Part shown: piece after piece, positions 45,530 to 54,577 of the stretch
Numbering within the stretch: the first letter of the stretch is position 1
Layout of the letters: every line of letters begins with the position of its first letter
Source: Aureibacter tunicatorum
GTDB lineage: Bacteria; Bacteroidota; Bacteroidia; Cytophagales; Cyclobacteriaceae
Assembly: GCF_036492635.1 (NCBI RefSeq)
Contig: NZ_AP025305.1
Coordinates: 2,790,001-2,854,000 of the forward strand
Direction of reading: 5' to 3'
Length of the DNA: 64,000 nt
Program-made: the position numbers and the translations under genes
Notes under the pieces: generated by a model
The model's database searches: none
What the model saw: the letters and a program-made list of their open reading frames with translations, nothing else
What the model was told of the DNA's origin: nothing

Positions 45530-47164
45530 CTAGTCAACAGTATAATTATAGTAACTTGAAGCTAATGAAATTCCTTGCATTTCCAAAAACTTCAAACGGT
45601 ATAAATACGCAGCGCCTTGAAGCATCAATTCACCAACTTCTCCGGCATACCTGTTTTCCCAGCTTTCCAAATGCGAACCTTTCACCCATTCGTTAAACGC
45701 TCCCATCGCAGGGCCACACCAGATCTGATAATCAAGCTCACGGCCTTTTACGCCGCCATTTGCCCATGAAGAAGAAAGCCCAAGATACCAACGGAATACC
45801 AATGCCATCTTACGCTTTGGATTGTTTTCCGCTCTTGTGATTTGCTCCGGATCTCTCGCTTCGAAAAACGCGATACAACCTTTCCAGATATTCTCAATTG
45901 TATCTTGGAATACTGTTTTCTCCAAAATCGCACGATCTTTTTCAGGAATTTCTTCCAAGCTATTGTATGCGATATAGTAATCGTATAATTTCTGAGCCCT
46001 TAGTGGAAATAAGGTTCCTTTCTTAAGAACCTGTAACTTCACTCCCATCTCAAACATATCTGAAGCCGGAGCCATCATAATATCAGTCATCCCTGCCTGA
46101 GCTAATACTTTACGCACATGGTCAGAACTTCCTGATTCTCTACAAGCCTGATTGACAGAACCTGTAACTACATACGCAGCACCCATCATGAATGTACCCA
46201 ATGCAGATTCCGGCGTACTTACACCTCCACCAGCTCCGATACGAACAGGCTCAGCATATTGCAATTCTTCTTGTATTTTATTTCTCAAACCGATAACTGT
46301 CGGAAGCAAACAAACCAAAGGTCTGTTATCTGTATGTCCTCCCGAATCAGCTTCAACTGTAATGTCATCCGCTACAGGAACAGTCAAAGCTAATTGGGCT
46401 TGCTCAGCAGTGATCTTAGCAGAAGCAACCAATTCGTTCAACATCTTCTCAGGAGCAGGTCTCATGAATTTCTCCGCTACTTCAAGACGAGAAACCTTAG
46501 CAATGATCTTATTGCCAATATTTACCGAGCCATCAGCATTTCTGCTCAATCCTTTGGCACGATACAATACCACAAATTCTGTCAAATCCATGAATGCCGA
46601 AGCTTCAATCACTTTCACTCCTTTGCGAAGGAAGATTTCTGTTGCTTCTCTTTCCAGAGCTACTTCGTTTGGACTGTGGATCAAGTTGACAGCGTATGGT
46701 CCGTTTGGCAATTCGGCTTGGATCTTGTCGATAGCTTCTTCGATCTTAGAAGGAACTAATCCACCAGCTCCGAAAGAACAAAGCATACCTGCTTTACCCA
46801 TGGCAATCACCAAATCAGCTGAAGCAATACCATTGGCCATTGCTCCACCCATGTAATTGTATTTCAATCCATAGGCTTTTCTGAAATTCTCATCTCCTAA
46901 TTGCTCAGGAAGATAAGCCGGAAGCTGTGTAATCAATTCTCTCGTCTGAAGATCAGCCGGAGAAGCGTTACCAATGCTGTCAGCAAATGAGATGTTACCT
47001 TCTTGATCTCTCAACACAAATGCTGGCTGCGAGATATTTTTCAAAAGGCTTTGCACTTCATTTGCATCCTGTTTGATAGCTGATGAAGCTCCAAACCATT
47101 TGCTGGATGATTTCGGTGCAACTGAAGTAATTCCGTTGTTTATATTTTCTATAACTTGCGTCAT
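45530..47164 (-). CDS. pfaD: PUFA synthase enoyl reductase PfaD
   Basis: The stand-alone flavin enoyl reductase of the PUFA synthase, which saturates selected double bonds in each elongation round. Of 544 residues, the N-terminal 90 are specific to PfaD, then a 2-nitropropane-dioxygenase-like TIM barrel follows. Features: NYMGGAMANGIASADLVIAMGKAGMLCSFGAGGL (FMN-proximal), PYAVNLIHSPNE, the His-Thr of DSGGHTDNRP, and IGAGGGVSTPESALGTFMMGAAYVVTGSVNQA (phosphate-binding glycines). The C-terminal 130 residues hold the family-specific helical cap. It is third in the pfa order. The 354-base gap from pfaC carries repeat elements, so a separate promoter is possible. Confidence 0.95.
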   Translation of the reverse strand: MTQVIENINNGITSVAPKSSSKWFGASSAIKQDANEVQSLLKNISQPAFVLRDQEGNISFADSIGNASPADLQTRELITQLPAYLPEQLGDENFRKAYGLKYNYMGGAMANGIASADLVIAMGKAGMLCSFGAGGLVPSKIEEAIDKIQAELPNGPYAVNLIHSPNEVALEREATEIFLRKGVKVIEASAFMDLTEFVVLYRAKGLSRNADGSVNIGNKIIAKVSRLEVAEKFMRPAPEKMLNELVASAKITAEQAQLALTVPVADDITVEADSGGHTDNRPLVCLLPTVIGLRNKIQEELQYAEPVRIGAGGGVSTPESALGTFMMGAAYVVTGSVNQACRESGSSDHVRKVLAQAGMTDIMMAPASDMFEMGVKLQVLKKGTLFPLRAQKLYDYYIAYNSLEEIPEKDRAILEKTVFQDTIENIWKGCIAFFEARDPEQITRAENNPKRKMALVFRWYLGLSSSWANGGVKGRELDYQIWCGPAMGAFNEWVKGSHLESWENRYAGEVGELMLQGAAYLYRLKFLEMQGISLASSYYNYTVD

Positions 47165-47296
47165 TTCTTTATCAGGAAAAGGCGCGAAGGTGAGTTCACG
47201 CCGATTTTTGAATGTTTTTTAAAGAATATTATGACAAATAAAAACTCAAATAATCTCTATATTATTCCCCCTTTGAAGCAGGACAATGTCATTAAG

Positions 47297-47337
47297 TAAG
47301 TAATTAAGTCCCCCTTCGAAGGGGGTGTAGGGGGATG
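47297..47337 (-). repeat. Palindromic C-rich intergenic repeat, copy 2
   Basis: CCCCCTTCGAAGGGGG followed by TGTAGGGGGATGT. Read on the minus strand it matches copy 1 (ACATCCCCCTACA then CCCCCTTCGAAGGGGG), so it is the same element inverted. Confidence 0.68.
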
Positions 47338-47462
47338 TCAGCACTTCTCAAGTAGCTATAAAGCCCGTCTACAAGGTAGAAAATTCAGTTTACAGCTGAC
47401 TTTTCATCTTAACTTAATAACATTGTGAAGGTAGGCAAGGGGGATGTAATTCGTCACGATGA

Positions 47463-47498
47463 ACATCCCTCTAACTCCCTTCAAAGGGAGATTTTTTT
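47463..47498 (+). repeat. Palindromic C-rich intergenic repeat, copy 3
   Basis: ACATCCCTCTAA followed by CTCCCTTCAAAGGGAG and a run of T. Same orientation as copy 1. The stem plus T-run resembles a rho-independent terminator on the plus strand and lies 20 bases after the pfaC stop. Confidence 0.65.
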
Positions 47499-47518
47499 AT
47501 TTGCATAAATTTCAATCA

Positions 47519-50500
47519 CTATCCGATCACTAAAGCCAGATCAGTGATTTCGTAAATTCTAAGCTCACCTTTCCAAAGGTTACAGTCAGCTACGATATTT
47601 ACTTTTCCATTGACATTTTCAATTGACTTGATATGTACTTCAAGATTCATCATCGGATCATCTTGCAAGATTTGTCCTCTGTACTTCCATACCGTCTTAT
47701 GATTTTCTCCAGCTTGTAGAAAAGCTACATTAGCCATACCATCAGCCAATCCTTGTTGCAAAGCAAATACCTGCATCGCTTGGTGAATCGCTTCTACACC
47801 AAGAGAACCTGGCATTACTGGATCTTGGTAGAAGTGACAAGTAAAGAACCAGTCTTTAGGCAAGATCGCTCTTGAAGCGTGGATATATCCTTTTCCGTAT
47901 TTACCACCGTCTTTTACGATTGTCGCTTTGTCCAACAGATTCAACTGATCGCCAGCAAGGTGTAAGTTTGGAGACTGAGCATTTACAGATTTGTAAAGCT
48001 TCATTTTTCCAAATAGAGAATCTAAATTGAATGACAAGCTATCTTGAGGGTTTTCAGCAATCCAGCTTGGCTTAGATTGTCCTTGGTCAAGACCTGCCTG
48101 ACTCGAAAGATCCGCTTTAGAGAAGAATCCAAAAGATGATTTACCTTTGTAGAACATTTCTCCATCTACGAATAATTCGTAAGAATAACGCTGAACAACA
48201 GTTCCTCCAAGATTGGTATGAGAGTCAAGACAAGCTTTATTCGTAATAACTTTTCCTCTCAAATCAACACGCTTGATCATCTCTCCATCACCGTCAAGAT
48301 TTCTAAAGTAAAGATCTTTATCAGGGAATGACAATGTGCTTCCAAGATAAGCTCCTAAGAATCCGCATGGTTGTAAAGCAATTTCCATCAATACAGAATA
48401 AGGCATTTCCGCATTAGCATTTTGCTTATAATACCAAGCATCAGCCGGCACGTCATATTCTGAAGTAATAACTGGCTTGTTATCAAATTTATGTCTTTCT
48501 CCTGTGATCGAAAGCACACGAGAGATTAATTGCAAATCTGTATTTGGCTGTCTTGACAATGTTCTACCATCATATACTTTGTACTCGTCTCCAAAGCAAT
48601 CTGAAACTGGACCAAGAGCGAATTCAGTAATCTGGCTTTCATTTAACAAAACAGGATAATCAACCGGCTTCACATAGATACCGTTGACCATATTCTTTTG
48701 CTTCTTGATATAAGTTTCGTTTCCTTTTTCTTGAAGCTTCAATCCTAAGTTTTCAAAATGAACAGCTACATATCCATCATAAATTATCTCCAAATCAGCC
48801 ACCACATAAGGCTCAGGAGTTAATCCGATATCTTTCACGTCCATTCTGTAGATCAATTTACCTTCTTTGGCAGGAACTTCCTTACGGCATCTTACTTTTT
48901 GAGGCAAATCAAGAACTGGCTGATAACGCGCATCTTTGGTGATACGTTGCATACCTAATAACAACATGAAGAAACGCAATAACTGTCCTCCACCTTCTGC
49001 TTGAAGAGAACCTGCCAATACTTCATCATCACGGAAGTGACAAGGGAAATACCAGTCTTTTGGCATTAGGTCTTTTTCCGCTTCTATAAACCCGATACCT
49101 GAAGAACCACCAGTTAAATCAACTTTTGATATTCTATCCAACATCAAGATATCTTCAGGTGGTAGACGCAATGAGTCGTTTTTACCCATTGGGTCGTAAT
49201 TCTCATTGAAACAAGAAACGAAATCACCTTTAGTCAATGCCACAAGTTCTTCTTTAGTAAATGAGGTCTTGTCGCAATTCAAAAGTGGTGTGAAATACTT
49301 TCTTGGACGATTATTTCTTTCTTCGATTTCTGATTGCTTATATACAATTCCTTGCCCTTCTGCCAATTCAGCATCGTTGAAGAAACCTGCGCAACCATTA
49401 TCCATCTTCAAGACCATTCTGTCCCCTACGAAACACTCATAGCTGAAGAAGAAAAGTAAGTTCTTACCGTTTCTGATATAATTGTTGATCTTGATATCAT
49501 ATCTCAATGTCTGTCCTTCAAATGGAAGATCATCCAAGAATGTCAATGTACAATCCAACAAACGGTAAACGTAGTCCCCTTTATTCTCAAAATCAATTCC
49601 TAAATAACTGATCAATAACAAGTCACACTGACCTGACTCTACCGCTACAGCCCAAGGAATCTGTCCGTCAGTGGCAAACCAAGAGTTGTAAGGAATATCG
49701 TATTCTGTAGTAATCGTAGAAGGCTTGAACTCTCCAGTTTTGGCATTCAATTCTGTTACTCTGCTCACAAGCAAGTATGGAGGCATTGGCAACATTACTC
49801 TTCTCGAATAAGTATCGATCACGGCGAAATCATCGCCAAATACGTCGCTGATCTTGCCAGAGGCAAATGTCAACAAGTCTTCTTCATTCCAGATGACTTT
49901 TTTGTCTTTCAAATAATCCGGATGATTATAATCCTGCAAAGGCAAACCATTCTCAGCCACCTTGCTTTCTACCTTGTTGTCAATCATATCGTTTGAAAAA
50001 TTATCAGTGTTTTGTATCTCTTTTATTGGTTCGCTTACAGCAATACTGTTTGGCTCTGCTCCTGCCATTTCCAATACCGGCTCTTGAACTTCTTGAGCTA
50101 CCAAAGCTGGTTTTTCAGCTTCTGTAAATGCGAATTTCTTTTTATTTTCTTCTGTAAATGCACTTTGGTAAGGCTTACCTCCTGTACGTAGTGTTATTTT
50201 GAGCTGTTTTTTCTTTCTGCTGTCTTTTTCTTCCTGCGACTCATAATAGGCACTGATGTCAGCATCCATGCCATGAGCTAATAACATCGCAGTCGTAGCA
50301 CAAAGATTTCTCAATACTCCCGCTCCTTTTCTGTCTGTCGGAATCACAACATGCTCGTCTTTTGGCAAAATGTCATTGACCCAACGGCAAAGCGTCGCAT
50401 TTGCTCCAGCTTCCATGAACAATGTATGTCCATCCGCATGAATTTGTCTCACTAACTTCGGCAAGTTCACCTCCTGACAGCAAACTTCCTTAGCATTTTC

Positions 50501-53500
50501 AGCCAAGATCTTGCTGTCTAGTTCCAAAGGTTGAGCTGTCACGCCAGAATAATATTTCAGATCAGGCTTCGATTCGATCGGAAGATCATGCATTACTATT
50601 AATTCGTCCGTAATCTTACGCACAAACTCGTGATGCACCACATTATTGTTTCTAATCTCCATCGCCTGAATACCATGTGCTTCAAGCACTCTGTCAAGAT
50701 CTCTTCTGTCTCCCGAAAGAACAATCTCAGTATCCAGATTGATGAATGATAAGAATATACGCTCTTCTTTTCCTTCGATTTCAGCTCTGTACCACTCTTC
50801 CAAAGTAGCATAACCTGCAATTCCTTTAGGAATATTTATCAGCTTACTCGTCCAAAGTTCTCTGGCTTCCTTAGGTTTTACTCCCCAATGTTCAGCCAAT
50901 AATGTCAATCTTCCTCCTACTTTCTCTTGGAAAACTGGAGAATGGATAAATTTCTCATCAATGTAATGCGCATCCCAGATATTCTGACAGTAAAGCATCG
51001 AGCTTGTCTCTCCCATACTGTAACCAAAGGCTGCGTCACCTTTTACATTCATTTTATTTTGGAAAACTTCCGTTAGCATAGCCGAGTACGAACATCCTGC
51101 CGCCATCATTGGCAATGCCATCGAACGCAATCTTCTAGCCTGTTGCTTTTTCTGATCTTCGTCTAAAGTGACTAAAGTTCTTGGATATAGCTCAGCTCCG
51201 AAAATCGCCGTCGAAAGATGGTTTACTCTTCCCTTCAAGAAATCATATAGGTGAGGAAATGCCTGGAATAATGCAGAACCTAAATACGGATATGCGCTTC
51301 CCGCTCCCGGATACATCCATGCCAGTTTACCATCTTTTCCTAATGGCTTTGGAGTGTAATAACTTCCGCCCGGAGTTTGTAATGGTTTGTTTCCTTTGAC
51401 AGCAAACTGAATTCCTTTTTTGAAGAATGCAATTTCTTTTTTGAGCTCAGTCGAATCTTTAGCTACAATAACCAAGATTTCTCCTTTGGCTATCGCATTT
51501 ACAAAATCCTCACAAGCCTTATCAGCAATCGTTCTGAAATCATTATCTTCAATTTCAGATTCTATTCTTGCCAATTCATTTTGCAAGCCATCAACAGAAT
51601 CTGCAAATAAAGGAAGAAGTCTTTCTCCGCCTTTTCTCAGGTATGCTCCTTTTTCATTTTCCTTAGGATGATCAGCTTCCGACATCAATACGTGGGCAAA
51701 AGACCCATCAGAAGCAATACCATTCACACCAGCTCTCAAAGTATCCTGCATAAATTCAGGAAGCCAAGGTGTAGATGTTCCCTGCACATAAAATGCAGAA
51801 TCTTCCAGTTTATCCGCTTGCTTTGGCGCTTGCCATTGTGGCACTCCCGGGATAAATCTATGATAAAGCGATAATGAAGTCTTGATCAATGACAGAATTC
51901 CCGATGCCGCAAAAGTATGTCCCAAATGGGCTTTTGCACTTCCCAATGCACACGTTGGATACGTAGGCATACCAGGGAATATCGGTTCTGCTTTTTTGAA
52001 TAATGAAGAAAGTCCTTCGATCTCTGCTTGATCTTCAGAAGCAACTCCACTACCCGAAACTTCCAACAAACCTATATCTGTTGGTCTTATATTTTTATTA
52101 GAATAAAGATCTTTTACTGTATCATGAATCGACTGAGCATCTGCTTGTCCTCTCAAGTCCGTAACTGGCGATTGAGTAATCGCAATACCGTCGATCTTAG
52201 CATAGACTCTGTCTTCGTCGGCATCTTCCGCTCTCTTCAAGACAATAGCTCCAGCTCCTTCACCTATCGTCCAACCATCTGATCCTTTGTTCCAGCTCAA
52301 AGAATTTGCTCCTTTGTTCAATGGGTTAAGCATATGACGACTAAGCACGCTTTCCATGCTTCCTGTCAAGTCAACAGCACCAAGAACCACAGCGTCCACT
52401 TCTTTCATTGCCAATAAATTACGGGCAACTTCCAAAGCTTTATAAACTGCATTTTCATTGGATGAGACAGTGAATGACGGACCAGTAAAATCACAAAGCG
52501 CTGAAATACGGCTGGAAATAATATTTCCGATAAAACCTGTATGCTCACTTGGCGAATGGTCTTCATAAGCCGGGAAGATCGCATCTTTCAAGACATCTGT
52601 CAGAGCACTTTCTTTGGCTTGATCAATGTTGAATCCAGCCTTTTCCAATGCTTCATTTACCTGCCAACAAAGATCCCAACGTCCCATACGATGATGAATC
52701 TCAAGTTCTGATTCCATCGCCGTGATTACTGCCACATTCGATGCTTTTCCTTCCCAAGAAGTAAGATTCGCATCTTTCATCGCTTTGTCTGCGACTTTCA
52801 GCATGATAGTCTGCTGAAGCGTCAATCTTTCGGCTTCTTTTGGCTGAATCTTGAATCTTAACAAATCCAAGTCATATTCTTCAAGCCAAGCACCTTGTAC
52901 TTCTTCCCCATCTTTCAAGCCTAATTGCTTTCTGACAGTTTGAAGTTTTTCCATTCCTTTCCATCTGCGCTCTGGCAGTGGTCTGAAATGTTGTTCTCCG
53001 TTAAATAAAGAAAGGTAGAAATCTTCGAGGCTCTCGCAATTACCAAAATGCATATCCATTCCGACAATAGCCAATTCCTGCTTTTCTACTTCTGTCTTTT
53101 CAGGAGCTATATATCTTTCATCTTCATAAGCCGAAAGAACCATGTGGGCATTTGTACCACCAAATCCAAATGCGTTGATACCTGCATGAGGTTTTTCGCC
53201 TTTTGATTTCCAAGAAGAATTTTCTCTGATCATCTGATCCGAGCTGATCTTTCCTTGCTCTGACTTCAAAGGAGAATCAATCTTGATCGTCGCCGGAATC
53301 ATCTGCTTTTGCATCGCCAAGATAACTTTCAGCATGCCGGTCATACCTGCTGCTGTCAGCAAATGTCCCATATTGGACTTGATCGATCCCATATATGGAG
53401 CCTTATGATCTCCATTAGCAAAGAAATCTTCTATGCTATTAATTTCTGTATTATCACCAAGCGGAGTTCCTGTAGCATGACACTCCAAATAGTCTATTTG

Positions 53501-54487
53501 CTCAGGAGTCAAGTCCGTTTGCTCGTATGCTCTTTCAAATGCAAGCTTTTGTCCTTTTGGATTCGGGCTTAACAAGAATTTACCTTTACCATCATTAGAC
53601 AAACCTACAGCATCGATTACAGCCAAGATATTATCGCCATCTCTTTTCGCATCAGAAAGTCTTTTCAACACCACCATACCAGCGCCTTCTGCAGAAGTCA
53701 AACCTCCAGAAGCACTGTCCATAGGCGCGGACTTTTCATTCATGCGAGCATAAGCATGGAAATAAGAGAATCCCATATGAATAAACAATGGATCAGAACC
53801 ACTTACAGCTCCGGCAAGCATCATATCAGCACGACCTGTATGCAATTCATCGCATGCTAATTTTACAGCATACAAACTTGAAGCGCATGCTGCATCCAAA
53901 GAATAATTCATTCCTTTCATACCCACTGCTTGAGCGATCAAAGCCGCCGGCGCATTGGTAATCAAAGTATCGTTGATATCTGCTGGGTATTCTGTCTTAT
54001 GAGCATTGATCGCAAGTTTGTCTCCTGTTAGCTCGCTTACCATTTCTTCTGCCATTTCAGCATATACAGAAGAAAGGATTTGTCTTGAGTACCTCGTAGG
54101 AAAAGACAGATTCCCTAAGATAACGCCTGATTTCTCCAGCGTATCTTTTTTCCAATATCCGGAATGCTTCAACGCTTCCTTGGCAACATGAAGCGACCAT
54201 TTGAACTGATCGTCTTGCTTAGCCAGCAAATTGGAAGGCAAAAGGTAATCTTCAGCATCAAATTGGAAATTCCTGACATAACCGCCACGCAACGCATAGC
54301 ATTTGTCAAGCTTTCCTTTTTCAGTATGGTAAAATCCTTCAGGAGACGTACCAAACGTACCTTCATCAGACTTAGTTACCAAATCTTTATTATCAAGGAG
54401 ATTTTGCCAGAAGCCATCCAAGGTTTCAGAACCTGGAAAAAGGCCTCCCATGCCAATCACCGCTATTTTTTCTTTCTTGTTCTCCAT
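47519..54487 (-). CDS. pfaC: PUFA synthase subunit PfaC (KS-CLF-AT-DH-DH)
   Basis: A 2322-residue multidomain enzyme. KS: residues 5-460, with active C201 in DAACASSL and His residues in ECHATGTPLGD and SNMGHLLTAAG. CLF: about 470-930, KS-like but with SSNENAVY where the catalytic Cys would be, so it acts as chain-length factor. AT: about 1050-1400, with GAGSAYPYLG and GYSMGETSS (Ser near 1154). A low-complexity linker (about 1430-1510) leads to two FabA-like hotdog dehydratases: the first has CHFRDDEVLAGSL near 1812, the second the full CHFYQDPVMPGSLG near 2216. The DHs dehydrate or isomerise to set the cis double bonds. In Shewanella the AT is a separate PfaB; here it is internal and no pfaB gene exists. 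Follows pfaA by 90 bases. Confidence 0.95.
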   Translation of the reverse strand: MENKKEKIAVIGMGGLFPGSETLDGFWQNLLDNKDLVTKSDEGTFGTSPEGFYHTEKGKLDKCYALRGGYVRNFQFDAEDYLLPSNLLAKQDDQFKWSLHVAKEALKHSGYWKKDTLEKSGVILGNLSFPTRYSRQILSSVYAEMAEEMVSELTGDKLAINAHKTEYPADINDTLITNAPAALIAQAVGMKGMNYSLDAACASSLYAVKLACDELHTGRADMMLAGAVSGSDPLFIHMGFSYFHAYARMNEKSAPMDSASGGLTSAEGAGMVVLKRLSDAKRDGDNILAVIDAVGLSNDGKGKFLLSPNPKGQKLAFERAYEQTDLTPEQIDYLECHATGTPLGDNTEINSIEDFFANGDHKAPYMGSIKSNMGHLLTAAGMTGMLKVILAMQKQMIPATIKIDSPLKSEQGKISSDQMIRENSSWKSKGEKPHAGINAFGFGGTNAHMVLSAYEDERYIAPEKTEVEKQELAIVGMDMHFGNCESLEDFYLSLFNGEQHFRPLPERRWKGMEKLQTVRKQLGLKDGEEVQGAWLEEYDLDLLRFKIQPKEAERLTLQQTIMLKVADKAMKDANLTSWEGKASNVAVITAMESELEIHHRMGRWDLCWQVNEALEKAGFNIDQAKESALTDVLKDAIFPAYEDHSPSEHTGFIGNIISSRISALCDFTGPSFTVSSNENAVYKALEVARNLLAMKEVDAVVLGAVDLTGSMESVLSRHMLNPLNKGANSLSWNKGSDGWTIGEGAGAIVLKRAEDADEDRVYAKIDGIAITQSPVTDLRGQADAQSIHDTVKDLYSNKNIRPTDIGLLEVSGSGVASEDQAEIEGLSSLFKKAEPIFPGMPTYPTCALGSAKAHLGHTFAASGILSLIKTSLSLYHRFIPGVPQWQAPKQADKLEDSAFYVQGTSTPWLPEFMQDTLRAGVNGIASDGSFAHVLMSEADHPKENEKGAYLRKGGERLLPLFADSVDGLQNELARIESEIEDNDFRTIADKACEDFVNAIAKGEILVIVAKDSTELKKEIAFFKKGIQFAVKGNKPLQTPGGSYYTPKPLGKDGKLAWMYPGAGSAYPYLGSALFQAFPHLYDFLKGRVNHLSTAIFGAELYPRTLVTLDEDQKKQQARRLRSMALPMMAAGCSYSAMLTEVFQNKMNVKGDAAFGYSMGETSSMLYCQNIWDAHYIDEKFIHSPVFQEKVGGRLTLLAEHWGVKPKEARELWTSKLINIPKGIAGYATLEEWYRAEIEGKEERIFLSFINLDTEIVLSGDRRDLDRVLEAHGIQAMEIRNNNVVHHEFVRKITDELIVMHDLPIESKPDLKYYSGVTAQPLELDSKILAENAKEVCCQEVNLPKLVRQIHADGHTLFMEAGANATLCRWVNDILPKDEHVVIPTDRKGAGVLRNLCATTAMLLAHGMDADISAYYESQEEKDSRKKKQLKITLRTGGKPYQSAFTEENKKKFAFTEAEKPALVAQEVQEPVLEMAGAEPNSIAVSEPIKEIQNTDNFSNDMIDNKVESKVAENGLPLQDYNHPDYLKDKKVIWNEEDLLTFASGKISDVFGDDFAVIDTYSRRVMLPMPPYLLVSRVTELNAKTGEFKPSTITTEYDIPYNSWFATDGQIPWAVAVESGQCDLLLISYLGIDFENKGDYVYRLLDCTLTFLDDLPFEGQTLRYDIKINNYIRNGKNLLFFFSYECFVGDRMVLKMDNGCAGFFNDAELAEGQGIVYKQSEIEERNNRPRKYFTPLLNCDKTSFTKEELVALTKGDFVSCFNENYDPMGKNDSLRLPPEDILMLDRISKVDLTGGSSGIGFIEAEKDLMPKDWYFPCHFRDDEVLAGSLQAEGGGQLLRFFMLLLGMQRITKDARYQPVLDLPQKVRCRKEVPAKEGKLIYRMDVKDIGLTPEPYVVADLEIIYDGYVAVHFENLGLKLQEKGNETYIKKQKNMVNGIYVKPVDYPVLLNESQITEFALGPVSDCFGDEYKVYDGRTLSRQPNTDLQLISRVLSITGERHKFDNKPVITSEYDVPADAWYYKQNANAEMPYSVLMEIALQPCGFLGAYLGSTLSFPDKDLYFRNLDGDGEMIKRVDLRGKVITNKACLDSHTNLGGTVVQRYSYELFVDGEMFYKGKSSFGFFSKADLSSQAGLDQGQSKPSWIAENPQDSLSFNLDSLFGKMKLYKSVNAQSPNLHLAGDQLNLLDKATIVKDGGKYGKGYIHASRAILPKDWFFTCHFYQDPVMPGSLGVEAIHQAMQVFALQQGLADGMANVAFLQAGENHKTVWKYRGQILQDDPMMNLEVHIKSIENVNGKVNIVADCNLWKGELRIYEITDLALVIG

Positions 54488-54577
54488 ATATCTGTAAAGA
54501 ATAAAGTCTTCGAATAAATGCAGAGAGAACTCAAGCCCTCCCTGCTATCTTCAATACTGAACTTTTGATTTACCAAA

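Larger units (their letters stand above)
47165..47518. other. Intergenic region between pfaC and pfaD with repeats
   Basis: A 354-base gap, unusually long for an operon. It holds a partial (CCCCCTTTGAAG at 47267-47278) and two fuller copies of the palindromic C-rich repeat in opposite orientations. I see no coding frame and no perfect TAnnTTTG box on the minus strand. Confidence 0.6.

Noticed and set aside
46152-46856. A 234-codon plus-strand frame
   Set aside because: Lies wholly within pfaD in antisense; codon composition follows the complement of pfaD and no family is recognised.
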